From Tropicimonas sediminicola (GTDB lineage: Bacteria > Pseudomonadota > Alphaproteobacteria > Rhodobacterales > Rhodobacteraceae): a stretch of DNA of 64,000 nt. The translations under genes were made by a program, and so were the position numbers. Below are positions 9,049 to 18,140 of this stretch, one piece after another. Under the pieces are notes generated by a model. That model was not told the origin of the DNA, made no database searches, and saw only the letters and a program-made list of their open reading frames with translations. The stretch's first letter is position 1; the number at the start of each line of letters is the position of its first letter. The stretch is from contig NZ_FZOY01000005.1 of NCBI RefSeq assembly GCF_900188335.1, positions 310,001 to 374,000 of the forward strand, read 5' to 3'.

Positions 9049-9804
9049 ATGACCGACATGACTGGGAAGGTGGCGCTCATCACCGGGGCCAGCCGCGGGA
9101 TCGGCGCCGCTGCCGCGCGGGTCTTTGCCGAGGCCGGCGCCAGCGTGGCGCTGGTATCGCGCAGCAACGAGGCGCTGGCCACCTTGGCCGGCGAGATCGG
9201 GCAATCCGCGCTCGCGATCCCCTGCGAGGTCTCCCGCTACTGGGAGGTGCAGGCGGCGGTGAGCGCGACGGTGCAGACCTTCGGGCGGCTCGACGTGCTG
9301 ATCAACAACGCGGGCGTGGTGGAGCCGATCACCCATCTGGCCGATGCCGATCCCGAGGCCTGGAACCAGGCCATCGACATCAACCTGAAGGGCGTCTTCC
9401 ACGGGATGCGCGCGGCGCTTCCGGTGATGCTGGACCAGGGCGCGGGCACCGTGCTGACCGTCAGCTCCGGGGCCGCGCACGGCCCGGTGGAGGGCTGGAG
9501 CGCCTATTGCGCCTCCAAGGCCGGGGCTGCGATGCTGACGCGCTCGCTCGACAAGGAATACGCCCATCTCGGCATCCGCGCGCTCGGCCTTTCGCCGGGA
9601 ACCGTGCAGACCGAGATGCAGCGGGTGATCAAGGCGAGCGGCGTCAACCCGGTCAGCAAGCTCGACTGGAAGGACCACATCCCGCCGGAATGGCCGGCGA
9701 AGGCGCTTCTGTGGCTGTGCGGGGTCGAGGCCGACGAGTTCGTCGGGCAGGAGGTCAGCCTGCGCGACGAGGACATCCGCCGCCGCGTGGGGCTTGTTGA
9801 ATGA
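9049..9804 (+). CDS. Short-chain dehydrogenase/reductase (SDR)
   Basis: A 251-residue NAD(P)-dependent oxidoreductase of the classical SDR family. It has the cofactor motif TGASRGIG (residues 14-21), the NNAG motif (near 86), the catalytic Ser in VSSGAAHG, and the YCASK catalytic Tyr-Lys pair. The basic Arg after the TGxxxGxG region and the VSRS at the end of the second strand suggest NADP(H). Substrate cannot be told. It overlaps the next gene by four bases (ATGA), so the two form an operon and may act on the same acyl or hydroxy-acyl intermediate. The ATG at 9049 gives the normal SDR length; longer frames upstream lack support. Confidence 0.9.
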   Translation: MTDMTGKVALITGASRGIGAAAARVFAEAGASVALVSRSNEALATLAGEIGQSALAIPCEVSRYWEVQAAVSATVQTFGRLDVLINNAGVVEPITHLADADPEAWNQAIDINLKGVFHGMRAALPVMLDQGAGTVLTVSSGAAHGPVEGWSAYCASKAGAAMLTRSLDKEYAHLGIRALGLSPGTVQTEMQRVIKASGVNPVSKLDWKDHIPPEWPAKALLWLCGVEADEFVGQEVSLRDEDIRRRVGLVE

Positions 9805-10418
9805 TCGCCCTCGACAAGCAGGATGTCGTCTGGACCCTCCGCCTCAACCGGCCGGACAAGGCCAACTCGCTGACCCGCGAGATGCTGCGCGAGATCGAGA
9901 GCATCACCGCAGAGGCCGAGCAGGCGGGCATCGCCGCGCTGGTTCTGACCGGCGAGGGCAAGGTGTTTTCCGCTGGCGCCGATCTTGAGGAGGCGCGCGC
10001 CGGTCTGGCGACGGCGGGGGTGTGGGAGCGGGTCAGCGCGCGGATCGCCGGCCTGCCCTGCCTGACCGTGGCGGCGCTGAACGGCACGCTCGCGGGCGGC
10101 GCTTTCGGCATGGTGCTGGCCTGCGACATCCGGATCGCCGTGCCGCAGGCAAAGTTATTCTATCCGGTGATGAAGCTCGGCTTCCTGCCGCAGCCGTCGG
10201 ATCCGCAGCGGATGGCGGCGCTGATCGGGCCGGCCCGCACCCGCATGATCCTGATGGCCAGCCAGAAGATCGACGCCGAGACGGCGCTGGCCTGGGGGCT
10301 CGTGGACCGGCTGGTCGAGCCGGAGGCGCTGGCCGCCACGGTCGAGGAACTGACCGAGGCGGTGCGCGCGGCGCCGGCGGAAATCCGCGCCGGCATCAAG
10401 GGGATGATCCCGGGCTGA
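9801..10418 (+). CDS. Crotonase-fold (enoyl-CoA hydratase/isomerase-like) protein, short
   Basis: A 205-residue crotonase-superfamily protein. Oxyanion-hole motifs are present: FSAGADLEE near residue 56 and NGTLAGGAFG near 94, so acyl-CoA thioester binding is likely. However, the usual catalytic Glu in the P-E-xxLG motif is replaced (YPVMKLGFLP) and the second Glu region also differs, so classical hydratase chemistry is unlikely. The protein also ends about 50 residues earlier than typical 255-260-residue hydratases, missing part of the C-terminal helical region. It is coupled to the upstream SDR by an ATGA overlap. It may be an isomerase, a decarboxylase-type member or a non-catalytic binder. 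Confidence 0.8.
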   Translation: MIALDKQDVVWTLRLNRPDKANSLTREMLREIESITAEAEQAGIAALVLTGEGKVFSAGADLEEARAGLATAGVWERVSARIAGLPCLTVAALNGTLAGGAFGMVLACDIRIAVPQAKLFYPVMKLGFLPQPSDPQRMAALIGPARTRMILMASQKIDAETALAWGLVDRLVEPEALAATVEELTEAVRAAPAEIRAGIKGMIPG

Positions 10419-10446
10419 ACGTCCGGGACGCCGGGAATGAAGCGGC

Positions 10447-10845
10447 TCAGTTCTGGGCTTTGAGCGCGTCGCGGATCTCGAGCAGGATGTCCTTCTCGGT
10501 CACCTCGGGCTCGGCGGGGGCTTCTTCTTCTTTCGGGCCCTCTGCCATTTCCTTGACGCGGTTCACGCCCTTGACCAGCAGGAACACGACCCAGGCGATG
10601 ATCAGGAAGTTGATCACGGCCATGATGAAGTTGCCGTAGGCGAAGGTCGCGGCGCCCTCGCCCTCGCCGAGGCGGAACCCGAGGCCGGAGAAATCCATGC
10701 CGCCGGTGAACAGGCTGATGATCGGGTTGATCAGGTCGTCGACCAGCGAGGTGACGATTGCGGTGAAGGCGGCGCCGATGATGATACCGACGGCCATGTC
10801 CATGACGTTGCCGCGGGCGATGAAAGTCTTGAATTCGTTGAGCAT
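10447..10845 (-). CDS. mscL: Large-conductance mechanosensitive channel
   Basis: A 132-residue MscL, the homopentameric inner-membrane channel that opens under membrane tension and protects against hypo-osmotic shock. The N-terminal amphipathic helix ([19 protein letters not shown]) leads into TM1 ([16 protein letters not shown]), a periplasmic loop and TM2 ([19 protein letters not shown]), then the charged C-terminal helix ([24 protein letters not shown]). Length and order match the family exactly. The gene stands alone, convergent with the SDR operon. The upstream region to the HNH gene's 3' end is about 90 bases and should hold its promoter. Confidence 0.97.
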   Translation of the reverse strand: MLNEFKTFIARGNVMDMAVGIIIGAAFTAIVTSLVDDLINPIISLFTGGMDFSGLGFRLGEGEGAATFAYGNFIMAVINFLIIAWVVFLLVKGVNRVKEMAEGPKEEEAPAEPEVTEKDILLEIRDALKAQN

Positions 10846-10933
10846 GGGGATGCTGTCCTTTTTGTCTCGTTTCCCCGTCTCCGCGGGGTGGACGCCATAT
10901 GCCCCATGCGCGTAGCCCTGTCACTCGTTAGAT

Positions 10934-11263
10934 TTACCTATACGTTAAGCGGCTGCGGCGCTTGCCGGGCGTGCGCGAATGGAACTCTGGCGGGCGTTTC
11001 GAGACCCATGAAATGAACTTGGCGAGCCGGGGATGGGCGCGCAGGGCGGCGATGGTCGAATAGGTCCGCGCCAGCTCGGTCTCGCTCAGCGTGGCGTGGA
11101 TCTCGTTGTGGCAGATCTGGTGGAGCAGCACCGTCGGTCCGCCCTTGCCGCCGCGCAGTTTAGGCGTCAGGTGGTGCAGGCTCTGCCGCACCCCCGGCGG
11201 GATCGGGCGGTCGCAGAGCGGGCAGATCGGCGTGGTCGGGTCGGTGTCGCTTTGCTCCGGCAT
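10934..11263 (-). CDS. Small HNH-nuclease-like protein
   Basis: A 109-residue protein with an HNH pattern: CPLC near residue 14 and the His-rich motif SLHHLTPKLRGG followed by LLHQICHNEIHATL. The His, Asn and His positions plus the two Cys pairs fit a zinc-stabilised beta-beta-alpha-metal nuclease core. The C-terminus is basic (SRTPGKRRSRLTYR) and could bind nucleic acid. I chose the ATG at 11263 (MPEQSDTD); the longer frame upstream overlaps the divergent flavoprotein gene. Such single-domain proteins are common in Rhodobacteraceae outside any defence island; there is no toxin, methylase or phage gene nearby, so a role cannot be stated. Confidence 0.75.
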   Translation of the reverse strand: MPEQSDTDPTTPICPLCDRPIPPGVRQSLHHLTPKLRGGKGGPTVLLHQICHNEIHATLSETELARTYSTIAALRAHPRLAKFISWVSKRPPEFHSRTPGKRRSRLTYR

Positions 11264-11369
11264 GGCGGTCGTTCCTGGTCTGGGCCTTCGGGCGCGCTGG
11301 CCCCGGCTTGCGGCGGACGCCGCACTGCAGGAAGATGGCGCGCAAGGCAGGGCGGGGCAAGGCAGGGAC

Positions 11370-12545
11370 ATGGAAGAGGTGCAGGCACTGGTCGTGGGCG
11401 CGGGCCCCGCGGGGCTGATGGCGGCCGAGGCGATCGCGGACAGCGGCGTGCCCGTCATCGTGACCGAGGCCAAGCCCTCGATCGGGCGCAAGTTCCTGAT
11501 GGCCGGGAAATCCGGACTGAACCTGACCAAGGACGAAGACCCGGAGACCTTTCTCGACGCCTATGGGCCGGCCGCGCCGCGTCTGGCGCCGATGCTGGCG
11601 GAGTTCGGTCCTCGCGCCGTCTGCGAATGGGCCGAGGCCCTGGGCCAGCCCGTCTTCACCGGCACTTCCGGCCGGGTCTTTCCGGTGGCGATGAAGGCCT
11701 CTCCGTTGTTGCGCGCCTGGGCCGCACGGCTGGCGGGCAAGGGCGTGACGCTGCGCACCCGCTGGCGCTGGCGCGGCTGGGAGGGCGGTGTGGCGGTGTT
11801 CGATACGCCGGACGGGGTCCGGCAGGTGAAGGCTGCGCGCACCGTCTTGGCGCTCGGCGGCGCGAGTTGGGCCCGGCTCGGCTCCGATGGGGCCTGGGCG
11901 CCCTGGCTGGAAGCGGCGGGGGTCGGCCTCGCGCCCTTCGCGCCGGCCAACGCGGGGCTGGTGGTCGAATGGTCGGCGCCGATGGCCCGGCATTTCGGGG
12001 CGCCGGTCAAGGGCATCGCCCTCAGCGCCGGCGACGTCCGGTCCCGCGGCGAATGCGTGGTTTCGGCCCGCGGTCTGGAGGGCAGCGGCGTCTACGCGAT
12101 CTGCCGGCCGGTGCGCGAGGGGGCGGCGCTGACGCTGGACCTTTTGCCCGACTGGACCCTTGAGAAGGTGGCGGAGCGGCTGGCGCGGCCGCGTGGTCGC
12201 CAGAGCATGGGCAACCACCTGCGCAAGGCGCTCCGGCTCGACCCGGTGAGCCAGGCGCTTCTGATGGAATTCGCCCGCCCGCTGCCCGAGGCGCCCGAGG
12301 CGCTCGCCCGCGTGGTCAAGGCACTGCCGGTGCGCCACGCCGGTTTGCGTCCGCTCGACGAGGCGATCTCCACCGCAGGTGGCGTGCTCTGGTCCTCGGT
12401 CGACGCGGGTCTGGCGCTGACGGCCCTTCCCGGCGTCCATGTCGCCGGCGAGATGCTGGACTGGGAGGCCCCGACCGGTGGCTACCTGCTCACGGCCTGC
12501 CTCGCGACCGGCCGCTGGGCCGGGCGCGCCGCGGCCGGGAGGTGA
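11370..12545 (+). CDS. TIGR03862/HI0933-type flavoprotein
   Basis: A 391-residue FAD-binding protein of the HI0933/BaiN-like family, TIGR03862 subgroup. The N-terminus has the dinucleotide-binding motif VVGAGPAGLMAAE (residues about 7-19), followed by the family signature GRKFLMAGKSGLNLT. The C-terminus has the second conserved motif STAGGVLWSSVD and VHVAGEMLDWEAPTGGYLL, which contacts FAD. The family is widespread but its substrate is unknown; an NAD(P)H or FADH2 oxidoreductase role is presumed. The ATG at 11370 follows GGCAGGGA and gives the expected start just before the Rossmann motif. It is divergent from the HNH gene with 106 bases between. Confidence 0.85.
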   Translation: MEEVQALVVGAGPAGLMAAEAIADSGVPVIVTEAKPSIGRKFLMAGKSGLNLTKDEDPETFLDAYGPAAPRLAPMLAEFGPRAVCEWAEALGQPVFTGTSGRVFPVAMKASPLLRAWAARLAGKGVTLRTRWRWRGWEGGVAVFDTPDGVRQVKAARTVLALGGASWARLGSDGAWAPWLEAAGVGLAPFAPANAGLVVEWSAPMARHFGAPVKGIALSAGDVRSRGECVVSARGLEGSGVYAICRPVREGAALTLDLLPDWTLEKVAERLARPRGRQSMGNHLRKALRLDPVSQALLMEFARPLPEAPEALARVVKALPVRHAGLRPLDEAISTAGGVLWSSVDAGLALTALPGVHVAGEMLDWEAPTGGYLLTACLATGRWAGRAAAGR

Positions 12546-12560
12546 CCCCGCCGCACCGGA

Positions 12561-13148
12561 TCAGCGCGCCATCGCGCGCTTCAGCGCCGGACGCTGCCGC
12601 AGTCGCTCGAGGTATTCGGCCAGCCGAGGCTCGGTGATCGGGAAGCCGGCGGCATCGGCCCAGTTGCCGCAATGGGTCAGGATGATGTCCGGCACCGTCA
12701 TCGTCTCGCCCATCAGGAACGGCCCCTCCGCCATCCGGGCCACCAGCGTCCTCTGGCTCTGCTCGAACTCCCATTTCAGGCTGCGCTTGATGGCGCCCTC
12801 GCGGAACTGCTCCGGCAGGATGAAGCTGTGGCGGGCGGCCATCCAGAGCGCGGCGTCGAACTCGTCGAGCAGGAACTGGGTCATGCTGTCCTGCCGCGCC
12901 CGGTCGAGCGTGCCGGCGGGGAAGGTCAGCGCGCCGTGGCGGTCCCCCAGAAAGGCCAGGATCGCAGTCGAATCGGTCACCGGCGTTCCGTCCACCACCA
13001 GCACCGGGACCTTCCCGGCAGGGTTCACCGCGATCACGTCCTCGGAGCGCGGCGGGGCGCCGACGTGCTCATAGTCGAGGCCGAGTTCCTCCAGCATCCA
13101 GAGCACGCGCAGCGCGCGACTCCGGACGTTGCCGATCACCGTGTACAT
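12561..13148 (-). CDS. Glutathione S-transferase family protein
   Basis: A 195-residue cytosolic GST-fold protein. The thioredoxin-like N-terminal domain has YTVIGNVRSRALRVLWMLEE, the cis-Pro motif KVPVLVVDG and the glutathione-contact DSTAILAFL; the helical C-terminal domain follows, with the N-capping GETMTVPDIIL motif. An N-terminal Ser at position 9-10 could be the activating residue. Function may be conjugation of electrophiles or thiol exchange. I chose the ATG at 13148 (MYTVIGN) because the family starts right before the first strand; a frame opens 45 bases earlier without domain support. It sits between a convergent flavoprotein and holA and is likely monocistronic. Confidence 0.87.
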   Translation of the reverse strand: MYTVIGNVRSRALRVLWMLEELGLDYEHVGAPPRSEDVIAVNPAGKVPVLVVDGTPVTDSTAILAFLGDRHGALTFPAGTLDRARQDSMTQFLLDEFDAALWMAARHSFILPEQFREGAIKRSLKWEFEQSQRTLVARMAEGPFLMGETMTVPDIILTHCGNWADAAGFPITEPRLAEYLERLRQRPALKRAMAR

Positions 13149-13229
13149 TCCGCCTTGTCCTCCCCCGGGGCATTCCTCGCGCCACGCTGGCACGCCCCGC
13201 CTGTAGCGTAAAGCCCTCGGTGGACAGGG

Positions 13230-14261
13230 TCAGAGGCGGGCGCTGCGCAGCATCGCGAGGCGGATGAACAGCCGCTCGACCAGCGCCATCTGCGGCGCGG
13301 TCTGGCCGGCGGAGCGCAGGGCGAGGTCGGTATCGACCAGCAGGGGCAGGGCGCGTTCGAGCCGCGGCATGCCCCAGTCCTGCGCCTGCCGGATCATCCT
13401 GTCCCGGCGGGGGCCAAAGACCGGCGGGCGCTGCCGCGAGAGCCCGGCGGCCGGACCCTTCGGATCCGCCGACGCGGCATGCAGGGCGCGGAAATGGCGG
13501 GACGCCGCGATGATCAGGCCGACAGGGGACTCGCCCTGTCCTGAGAGCTTCTGCATCAGCGGGCCGATCTGGTTGGCCTTGCCCTCGGCGACGGCGTGCA
13601 GGATGTCGTCGGTCGCGGCCTCGATCGTGGCCGGGGCAAGCTCTGCAACCTCGGCGCTGGACAGCGGCGCGCTGTCGTCGATCTTGTAGAGCGCGATCTT
13701 CTCCAGCGTCTGGCGAAAGTCGCCGGGATCGAGCGCGCGGGCGAGGGCTTCGAGATCGCCCATCGCCTCGGGAGACACCTGCGCCAGCCCGGCGCGCTTC
13801 AGCTCCGCCTCGATCTCGGCGCGGCTCGGCGGGTCGTCGTAGATCGCGGCGGAAAACGCGTTGCCCGCGCCTTCGAACAGCTTGCGCAGCTTCGAGCGGG
13901 CCGGAAGCTGTCCGGCGGTGGCGACGATCATCGCATCGCCCTCCCGCCATTCCTCGAGCGCCGCCTCGAAGGCCGAGGCATTGCCGTCGCCGGCCTCGTC
14001 GACCAGCACCACGCGCGGGCCGGGAAAGAAGCCGACGGCCTTGGCCGCGTCGATCAGCGCCGCCGGGTCGCGCCGGAGCTCTGCGCCGGAGAGCCGGGTC
14101 AGCCGCATCTCCTCCTCACCCGCCGGGCCGATCAGCGCGCCGACCATGTCCTGCCGCTTCAGCGCGACGCGCATGGCGTCGTTGCCGTAGATCAGGATGC
14201 CGGCGCGGCGCGGGTCGGGCTTGGCGAAAAAGGCTGTGGCGTCGCGGGGCGAGAGCTTCAC
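13230..14261 (-). CDS. holA: DNA polymerase III delta subunit
   Basis: A 343-residue HolA, the clamp-loader subunit that opens the beta clamp during DNA replication. Recognised from the family's overall pattern: the N-terminal segment GILIYGNDAMRVALKRQDMV, the middle region with RSKLRKLFEGAG and YDDPPSRAEIE, and the C-terminal domain with RHFRALHAAS and the QAQDWGMPRLERALPLL helix pair. It overlaps lptE by four bases (ATGA) and follows leuS-lptE, a conserved alphaproteobacterial order. The start is fixed by that overlap. No signal peptide or membrane segments are seen, consistent with a cytosolic replication factor. Confidence 0.93.
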   Translation of the reverse strand: MKLSPRDATAFFAKPDPRRAGILIYGNDAMRVALKRQDMVGALIGPAGEEEMRLTRLSGAELRRDPAALIDAAKAVGFFPGPRVVLVDEAGDGNASAFEAALEEWREGDAMIVATAGQLPARSKLRKLFEGAGNAFSAAIYDDPPSRAEIEAELKRAGLAQVSPEAMGDLEALARALDPGDFRQTLEKIALYKIDDSAPLSSAEVAELAPATIEAATDDILHAVAEGKANQIGPLMQKLSGQGESPVGLIIAASRHFRALHAASADPKGPAAGLSRQRPPVFGPRRDRMIRQAQDWGMPRLERALPLLVDTDLALRSAGQTAPQMALVERLFIRLAMLRSARL

Positions 14262-14758
14262 GGCTGCCAGCTTCCGGCTGTTGCGAGCAGCTGCGACACG
14301 GTCTGGTCGGCGAGGATCACCATCAGCCGCTCGCTGGCGCTCTTCTCCGAGGCGCGGGTCGCGACAGTGGTGCCGATCGCGGAATAAGACGTGAAGCTTT
14401 CGGTCCGCCCGGAGGTCAGCACGGCGCCGCTCGCACGGTCGGTCACGGTGAACCGGACCTCCCCGGAGAGGTTGTAGCGCAGCGTTTCCTGGTCGGAGGT
14501 CACCGCCAGCCCGTCGGTCTCGGTCGTGATCGAATAGGTCAGCAGGTAGGGTGCGGCATCGCTGGTCCGCCCCAGCCGGTCCTCGAACTGGACGACGAAG
14601 GCGTATTCCTCGGTCGAGCTCGGCGCCTCGGCGAGGATCTGGTTGCGGAGCGCGTAGGCGCTGCCGCCGGGCGCATAGGCCGGCGTGAACCCGCAGGCGG
14701 CGAGCCCGCCGGTGACGGCGAGCGCGGCCAGCAGGGCCCTGCGATCAGGCGACCACAT
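14258..14758 (-). CDS. lptE: LPS-assembly lipoprotein LptE
   Basis: A 166-residue outer-membrane lipoprotein. The signal peptide ends in a lipobox (LAAC, Cys at residue 22), followed by [10 protein letters not shown], the start shared by alphaproteobacterial LptE proteins. LptE plugs the LptD barrel and helps insert lipopolysaccharide in the outer membrane. The rest is a beta-rich domain with [22 protein letters not shown] and the sequence [11 protein letters not shown], as expected. It overlaps leuS by 14 bases upstream and holA by four bases downstream. Its coupling to translation and replication genes is positional conservation, not functional. Confidence 0.9.
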   Translation of the reverse strand: MWSPDRRALLAALAVTGGLAACGFTPAYAPGGSAYALRNQILAEAPSSTEEYAFVVQFEDRLGRTSDAAPYLLTYSITTETDGLAVTSDQETLRYNLSGEVRFTVTDRASGAVLTSGRTESFTSYSAIGTTVATRASEKSASERLMVILADQTVSQLLATAGSWQP

Positions 14759-17321
14759 TGACGATCCGCCCCGGCACCACGATCAGCTTCTTGGGCTGGC
14801 CGCCGTCCAGCGCCTTGACGACCGCGTCATGCGCCAGGACAAGCGCCTCCACCGTGGCCTTGTCGGCGTCCTTGGCGACCTCGATCTCGCCGCGCCGCTT
14901 GCCGTTGATCTGGATCGGCAGCGTGACGGTGTCCTCCACCAGCATCGCGGGGTCGGCCTTGGGCCAGGGCGCGCGGGCCACCAGCCCCTCGCCGCCCAGC
15001 ATCGACCAGACTTCCTCCGCCAGGTGCGGGGTCATCGGCGACATGAGCTGCGCCATGACGCGCATCGCTTGCGCCCTGGCGCCGGCGCTCGCCTTGTACT
15101 TGGCGATGGTGTTGGTGAAACCGTAGAGCTTGGCGATCGAGGTGTTGAAGGCGAAGCCCTCGATCCCCTCGGTCACGTCGGCGATCGCTCGGTGCGTGGC
15201 GCGCTCCAGCGCGGTGTCCTCGGCCCCGCCCTCCGGCGCACCGGCCTCCTTCAGCTCGAAGGCGATGCGATAGACCCGGCCCAGGTGCTTGAACGCGGCT
15301 TCGGCGCCGGCGGCCGTCCATTCCACGTCGCGCTCCGGCGGGCTGTCGGACATGACGAACCAGCGGGCGGTGTCGGCGCCGTAGCTGGCGACGATCTCGA
15401 CCGGGTCGACCACGTTCTTCTTGGACTTCGACATCTTGGCGGAGGGGACGACCTCGACCGCTTCCCCCGTTGCCTTCACGACAACGCCGGCCTCGGTCCG
15501 CTCCACCTCTTCGGGCAGGTGATAGACCGGACGGCCGTTCTCGTCGCGGGTCAGGTAGATCTCGTGGGTCACCATGCCCTGCGTGAACAGCGCCTCGAAG
15601 GGCTCCTTGCTCTTCTCCGGCAGGTGGCCGGTCAGGTGCATGGCGCGGGCGAAGAAGCGCGAATAGAGCAGGTGCAGGATCGCGTGCTCGATGCCGCCGA
15701 TATACTGGTCGACGTTCATCCAGTAGTCGGCTTCCTCGGCGATGGTCGGCGTGTCGGCATGGGGCGCGGTGAAGCGCGCGAAGTACCAGGACGAATCGAC
15801 GAAGGTGTCCATCGTGTCGGTCTCGCGCTTTGCCGGTGCGCCGCAGCTCGGGCAGGGCACGTCCCGCCAGGTCGGGTGACGGTCCAGCGGGTTGCCGGGA
15901 AGGTCGAAGCTCACGTCGTCGGGCAGGCGGACGGGCAGGTTCTCGCGCTTCTCGGGCACCACGCCGCAGGCGGAGCAATGCACCACCGGGATCGGGCAGC
16001 CCCAGTAGCGCTGCCGCGACAGGCCCCAGTCGCGCAGGCGGAACTTGGTCACGCCGCGGCCGACGCCGGCCTCCTCGCAGGCCGCGATAGCGGTGTCGAT
16101 TCCCTGCTCGCCGGTCTGCAGTTCGTCTCCGGCGAAGCCTTTGACGTAGCGAACCTTTTCGGACTTCAACGGCACGTAGGCCTCGCCGCCGGCTTCGGGC
16201 GCGACGAACTCTGCGGCGGGGTCGGCAGGGGCGTAGGTGGAGGTCACCGGCAGGTCGTACTTGCGGGCGAACTCGAGGTCGCGCGCGTCATGCGCCGGGC
16301 AGCCGAAGATCGCCCCCGTGCCGTAGTCCAACAGGATGAAGTTGGCGATGTAGACCGGCAGCTCCCAGGCGGTGTCGAACGGGTGACGGACCCGGAGGCC
16401 GGTGTCGAATCCCTTCTTCTCGGCCTTCTCCAGCTCCTCCTCCGAGGTGCCCATGCGCCGGCACTCGGCACAGAAGGCGGCGATCTCGGGATTGTCCTTC
16501 TCCAGCGCCTTGGCCAGAGGGTGATCCGGCGAGATGCCGACGAAGCTTGCGCCCATCAGCGTGTCGGGCCGGGTGGTGTAGACCTCGACCCGGTCGTGGC
16601 TGGCAGGGCCGTCGATCAGCGAAAAGGCGAACTGCAGGCCGCGGCTCTTGCCGATCCAGTTGGCCTGCATCAGGCGCACCTTCTCGGGCCAGTTCTCCAG
16701 CCCGTCCAGCGCCTCCAGAAGTTCCTCGGCGAAATCGGAGATGCGGAAGAACCACTGGGTCAGCTCCCGCCGCTCCACCAGCGCGCCGGAACGCCAGCCG
16801 CGCCCCTGCTCGACCTGCTCGTTGGCCAGCACGGTCATGTCGACCGGATCCCAGTTGACCACGGCGGCCTTGCGGTAGATCAGCCCCGCGTCCAGCATGT
16901 CGATGAACATGCGCTGCTGCTGGGCATAGTATTCCGGGTCACAGGTCGCGAATTCGCGGGACCAGTCGATCGACAGCCCCAGGGGCTTCATCTGGTCGCG
17001 CATGTCGGCGATGTTGGAATAGGTCCAGTCCTTCGGGTGGCCGCCCGAGGCCATCGCCGCGTTCTCTGCCGGCATCCCGAAGGCGTCCCAGCCCATCGGG
17101 TGCAACACGCTGAACCCACAGGAGGATTTGTAGCGCGCGATGACGTCCCCCATGGTGTAGTTGCGCACGTGCCCGATGTGGATCCGGCCGGAGGGATAGG
17201 GGAACATCTCCAGCACGTAATACTTGGGCTTGGCAGGATCGCGGACCGCTGCGAAGCAGCCGGCCTCGTCCCAGGCCGCCTGCCACTTCGGTTCGATCTC
17301 GGACGGGTTCAGGCGGGACAT
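14745..17321 (-). CDS. leuS: Leucyl-tRNA synthetase
   Basis: An 858-residue class I aminoacyl-tRNA synthetase that charges tRNA-Leu. The HIGH motif is at residues 48-51 ([11 protein letters not shown]) and KMSKS at 629-633. The CP1 editing domain and a Cys-rich zinc insert (PCPSCGAPA and HCSACGV) lie between them; the anticodon-binding and C-terminal domains follow. Length is typical for a bacterial LeuRS. I chose the ATG at 17321, preceded by GAGGT, over an in-frame GTG at 17339. lptE overlaps its 3' end. The upstream gap of about 90 bases to the DUF3576 gene allows a common or separate promoter. Confidence 0.98.
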   Translation of the reverse strand: MSRLNPSEIEPKWQAAWDEAGCFAAVRDPAKPKYYVLEMFPYPSGRIHIGHVRNYTMGDVIARYKSSCGFSVLHPMGWDAFGMPAENAAMASGGHPKDWTYSNIADMRDQMKPLGLSIDWSREFATCDPEYYAQQQRMFIDMLDAGLIYRKAAVVNWDPVDMTVLANEQVEQGRGWRSGALVERRELTQWFFRISDFAEELLEALDGLENWPEKVRLMQANWIGKSRGLQFAFSLIDGPASHDRVEVYTTRPDTLMGASFVGISPDHPLAKALEKDNPEIAAFCAECRRMGTSEEELEKAEKKGFDTGLRVRHPFDTAWELPVYIANFILLDYGTGAIFGCPAHDARDLEFARKYDLPVTSTYAPADPAAEFVAPEAGGEAYVPLKSEKVRYVKGFAGDELQTGEQGIDTAIAACEEAGVGRGVTKFRLRDWGLSRQRYWGCPIPVVHCSACGVVPEKRENLPVRLPDDVSFDLPGNPLDRHPTWRDVPCPSCGAPAKRETDTMDTFVDSSWYFARFTAPHADTPTIAEEADYWMNVDQYIGGIEHAILHLLYSRFFARAMHLTGHLPEKSKEPFEALFTQGMVTHEIYLTRDENGRPVYHLPEEVERTEAGVVVKATGEAVEVVPSAKMSKSKKNVVDPVEIVASYGADTARWFVMSDSPPERDVEWTAAGAEAAFKHLGRVYRIAFELKEAGAPEGGAEDTALERATHRAIADVTEGIEGFAFNTSIAKLYGFTNTIAKYKASAGARAQAMRVMAQLMSPMTPHLAEEVWSMLGGEGLVARAPWPKADPAMLVEDTVTLPIQINGKRRGEIEVAKDADKATVEALVLAHDAVVKALDGGQPKKLIVVPGRIVNVVA

Positions 17322-17409
17322 CGCGCTACCTCGGCTCACGTATCAATTGGCGTTGCGCGGCTTGATAAGCGCCGCGCAGCCCATCGTCCAGAGCGCGATT
17401 GTGCGGGGA

Positions 17410-17901
17410 TCAGAGCGCCGAGTGGGCGATCCGGATCTGGCGGGCATGCGACAGGATCGCATCCTCGATGGCGCGGACGGTGTCCGCATCGACCGGACCG
17501 GACCGTGAGACCAGCGACACCTTGAGCGAGCGGGCGTCGAGCGCCGGGTCGGTAACGTAGACCGTCGCGCGATAGGACCGGCTGCCGCCCGGGGGCGTGC
17601 CGTAGCCGAAGACGATGATGCCCGAGAACGGATCGACTCGTTCGATCGGCAGGAAGTTCAGGACATTGAGAGAGGCCTGCCAGAGGTAGCGGTTCACCTC
17701 CAGCGTCGTGTTGGGATTGTCGACGCCGACAAAAAGGTCCCAGATCGTCTCGCGTTCGTTGCCGTCTTCGTCGAGCGCGGGGTTGAACTCGTCGGGCAGA
17801 TTGGAGGGCGCGGGATTGTCGAGCGGATTGCCGCTGCAGGCTGCCAGAAGGCCCAAAAGGCCCATTGCAGCGGCGGTCCGTATCACGCGCTGAAAGGTCA
17901 T
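17410..17901 (-). CDS. DUF3576 lipoprotein
   Basis: A 163-residue lipoprotein with a signal peptide ending in the lipobox LLAAC (Cys at residue 22 from the chosen start). The mature part (DEDGNERETIWDLFVG, VNRYLWQASLNVLNFLPIE and DPFSGIIVFGYG) is the DUF3576 family, found next to leuS in many alphaproteobacteria. Its function is unknown; an outer-membrane assembly or stability role is plausible from context with lptE. Two in-frame ATGs (17919 and 17901) are possible; the second gives a more usual lipoprotein signal length. Confidence 0.82.
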   Translation of the reverse strand: MTFQRVIRTAAAMGLLGLLAACSGNPLDNPAPSNLPDEFNPALDEDGNERETIWDLFVGVDNPNTTLEVNRYLWQASLNVLNFLPIERVDPFSGIIVFGYGTPPGGSRSYRATVYVTDPALDARSLKVSLVSRSGPVDADTVRAIEDAILSHARQIRIAHSAL

Positions 17902-18140
17902 GCCGTATCTGCCCCTCATTCTCAGTTCCCGGAAGGTCTAGCCGAGCGGCCCGAGGCTCACAAGTCCTTAGGCGGCAGGCAGGGTTTCGGCACTGTGGCA
18001 AAGCTGCACCAAATCCGGAAGCGTGCCCAGCCAATCGTATCGTCGCCTTGCAATCATGGGGCTGCGGAGCGAGAGAGATGCACATACCCAACTCGGACTT
18101 CCGGGTTGTGGTGAACTCTTGAGATACACGAGGGAAAACG

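Noticed and set aside
10934-11263. HNH protein as part of a defence island
   Set aside because: No methylase, toxin, phage or other defence gene is adjacent; the neighbours are housekeeping genes.
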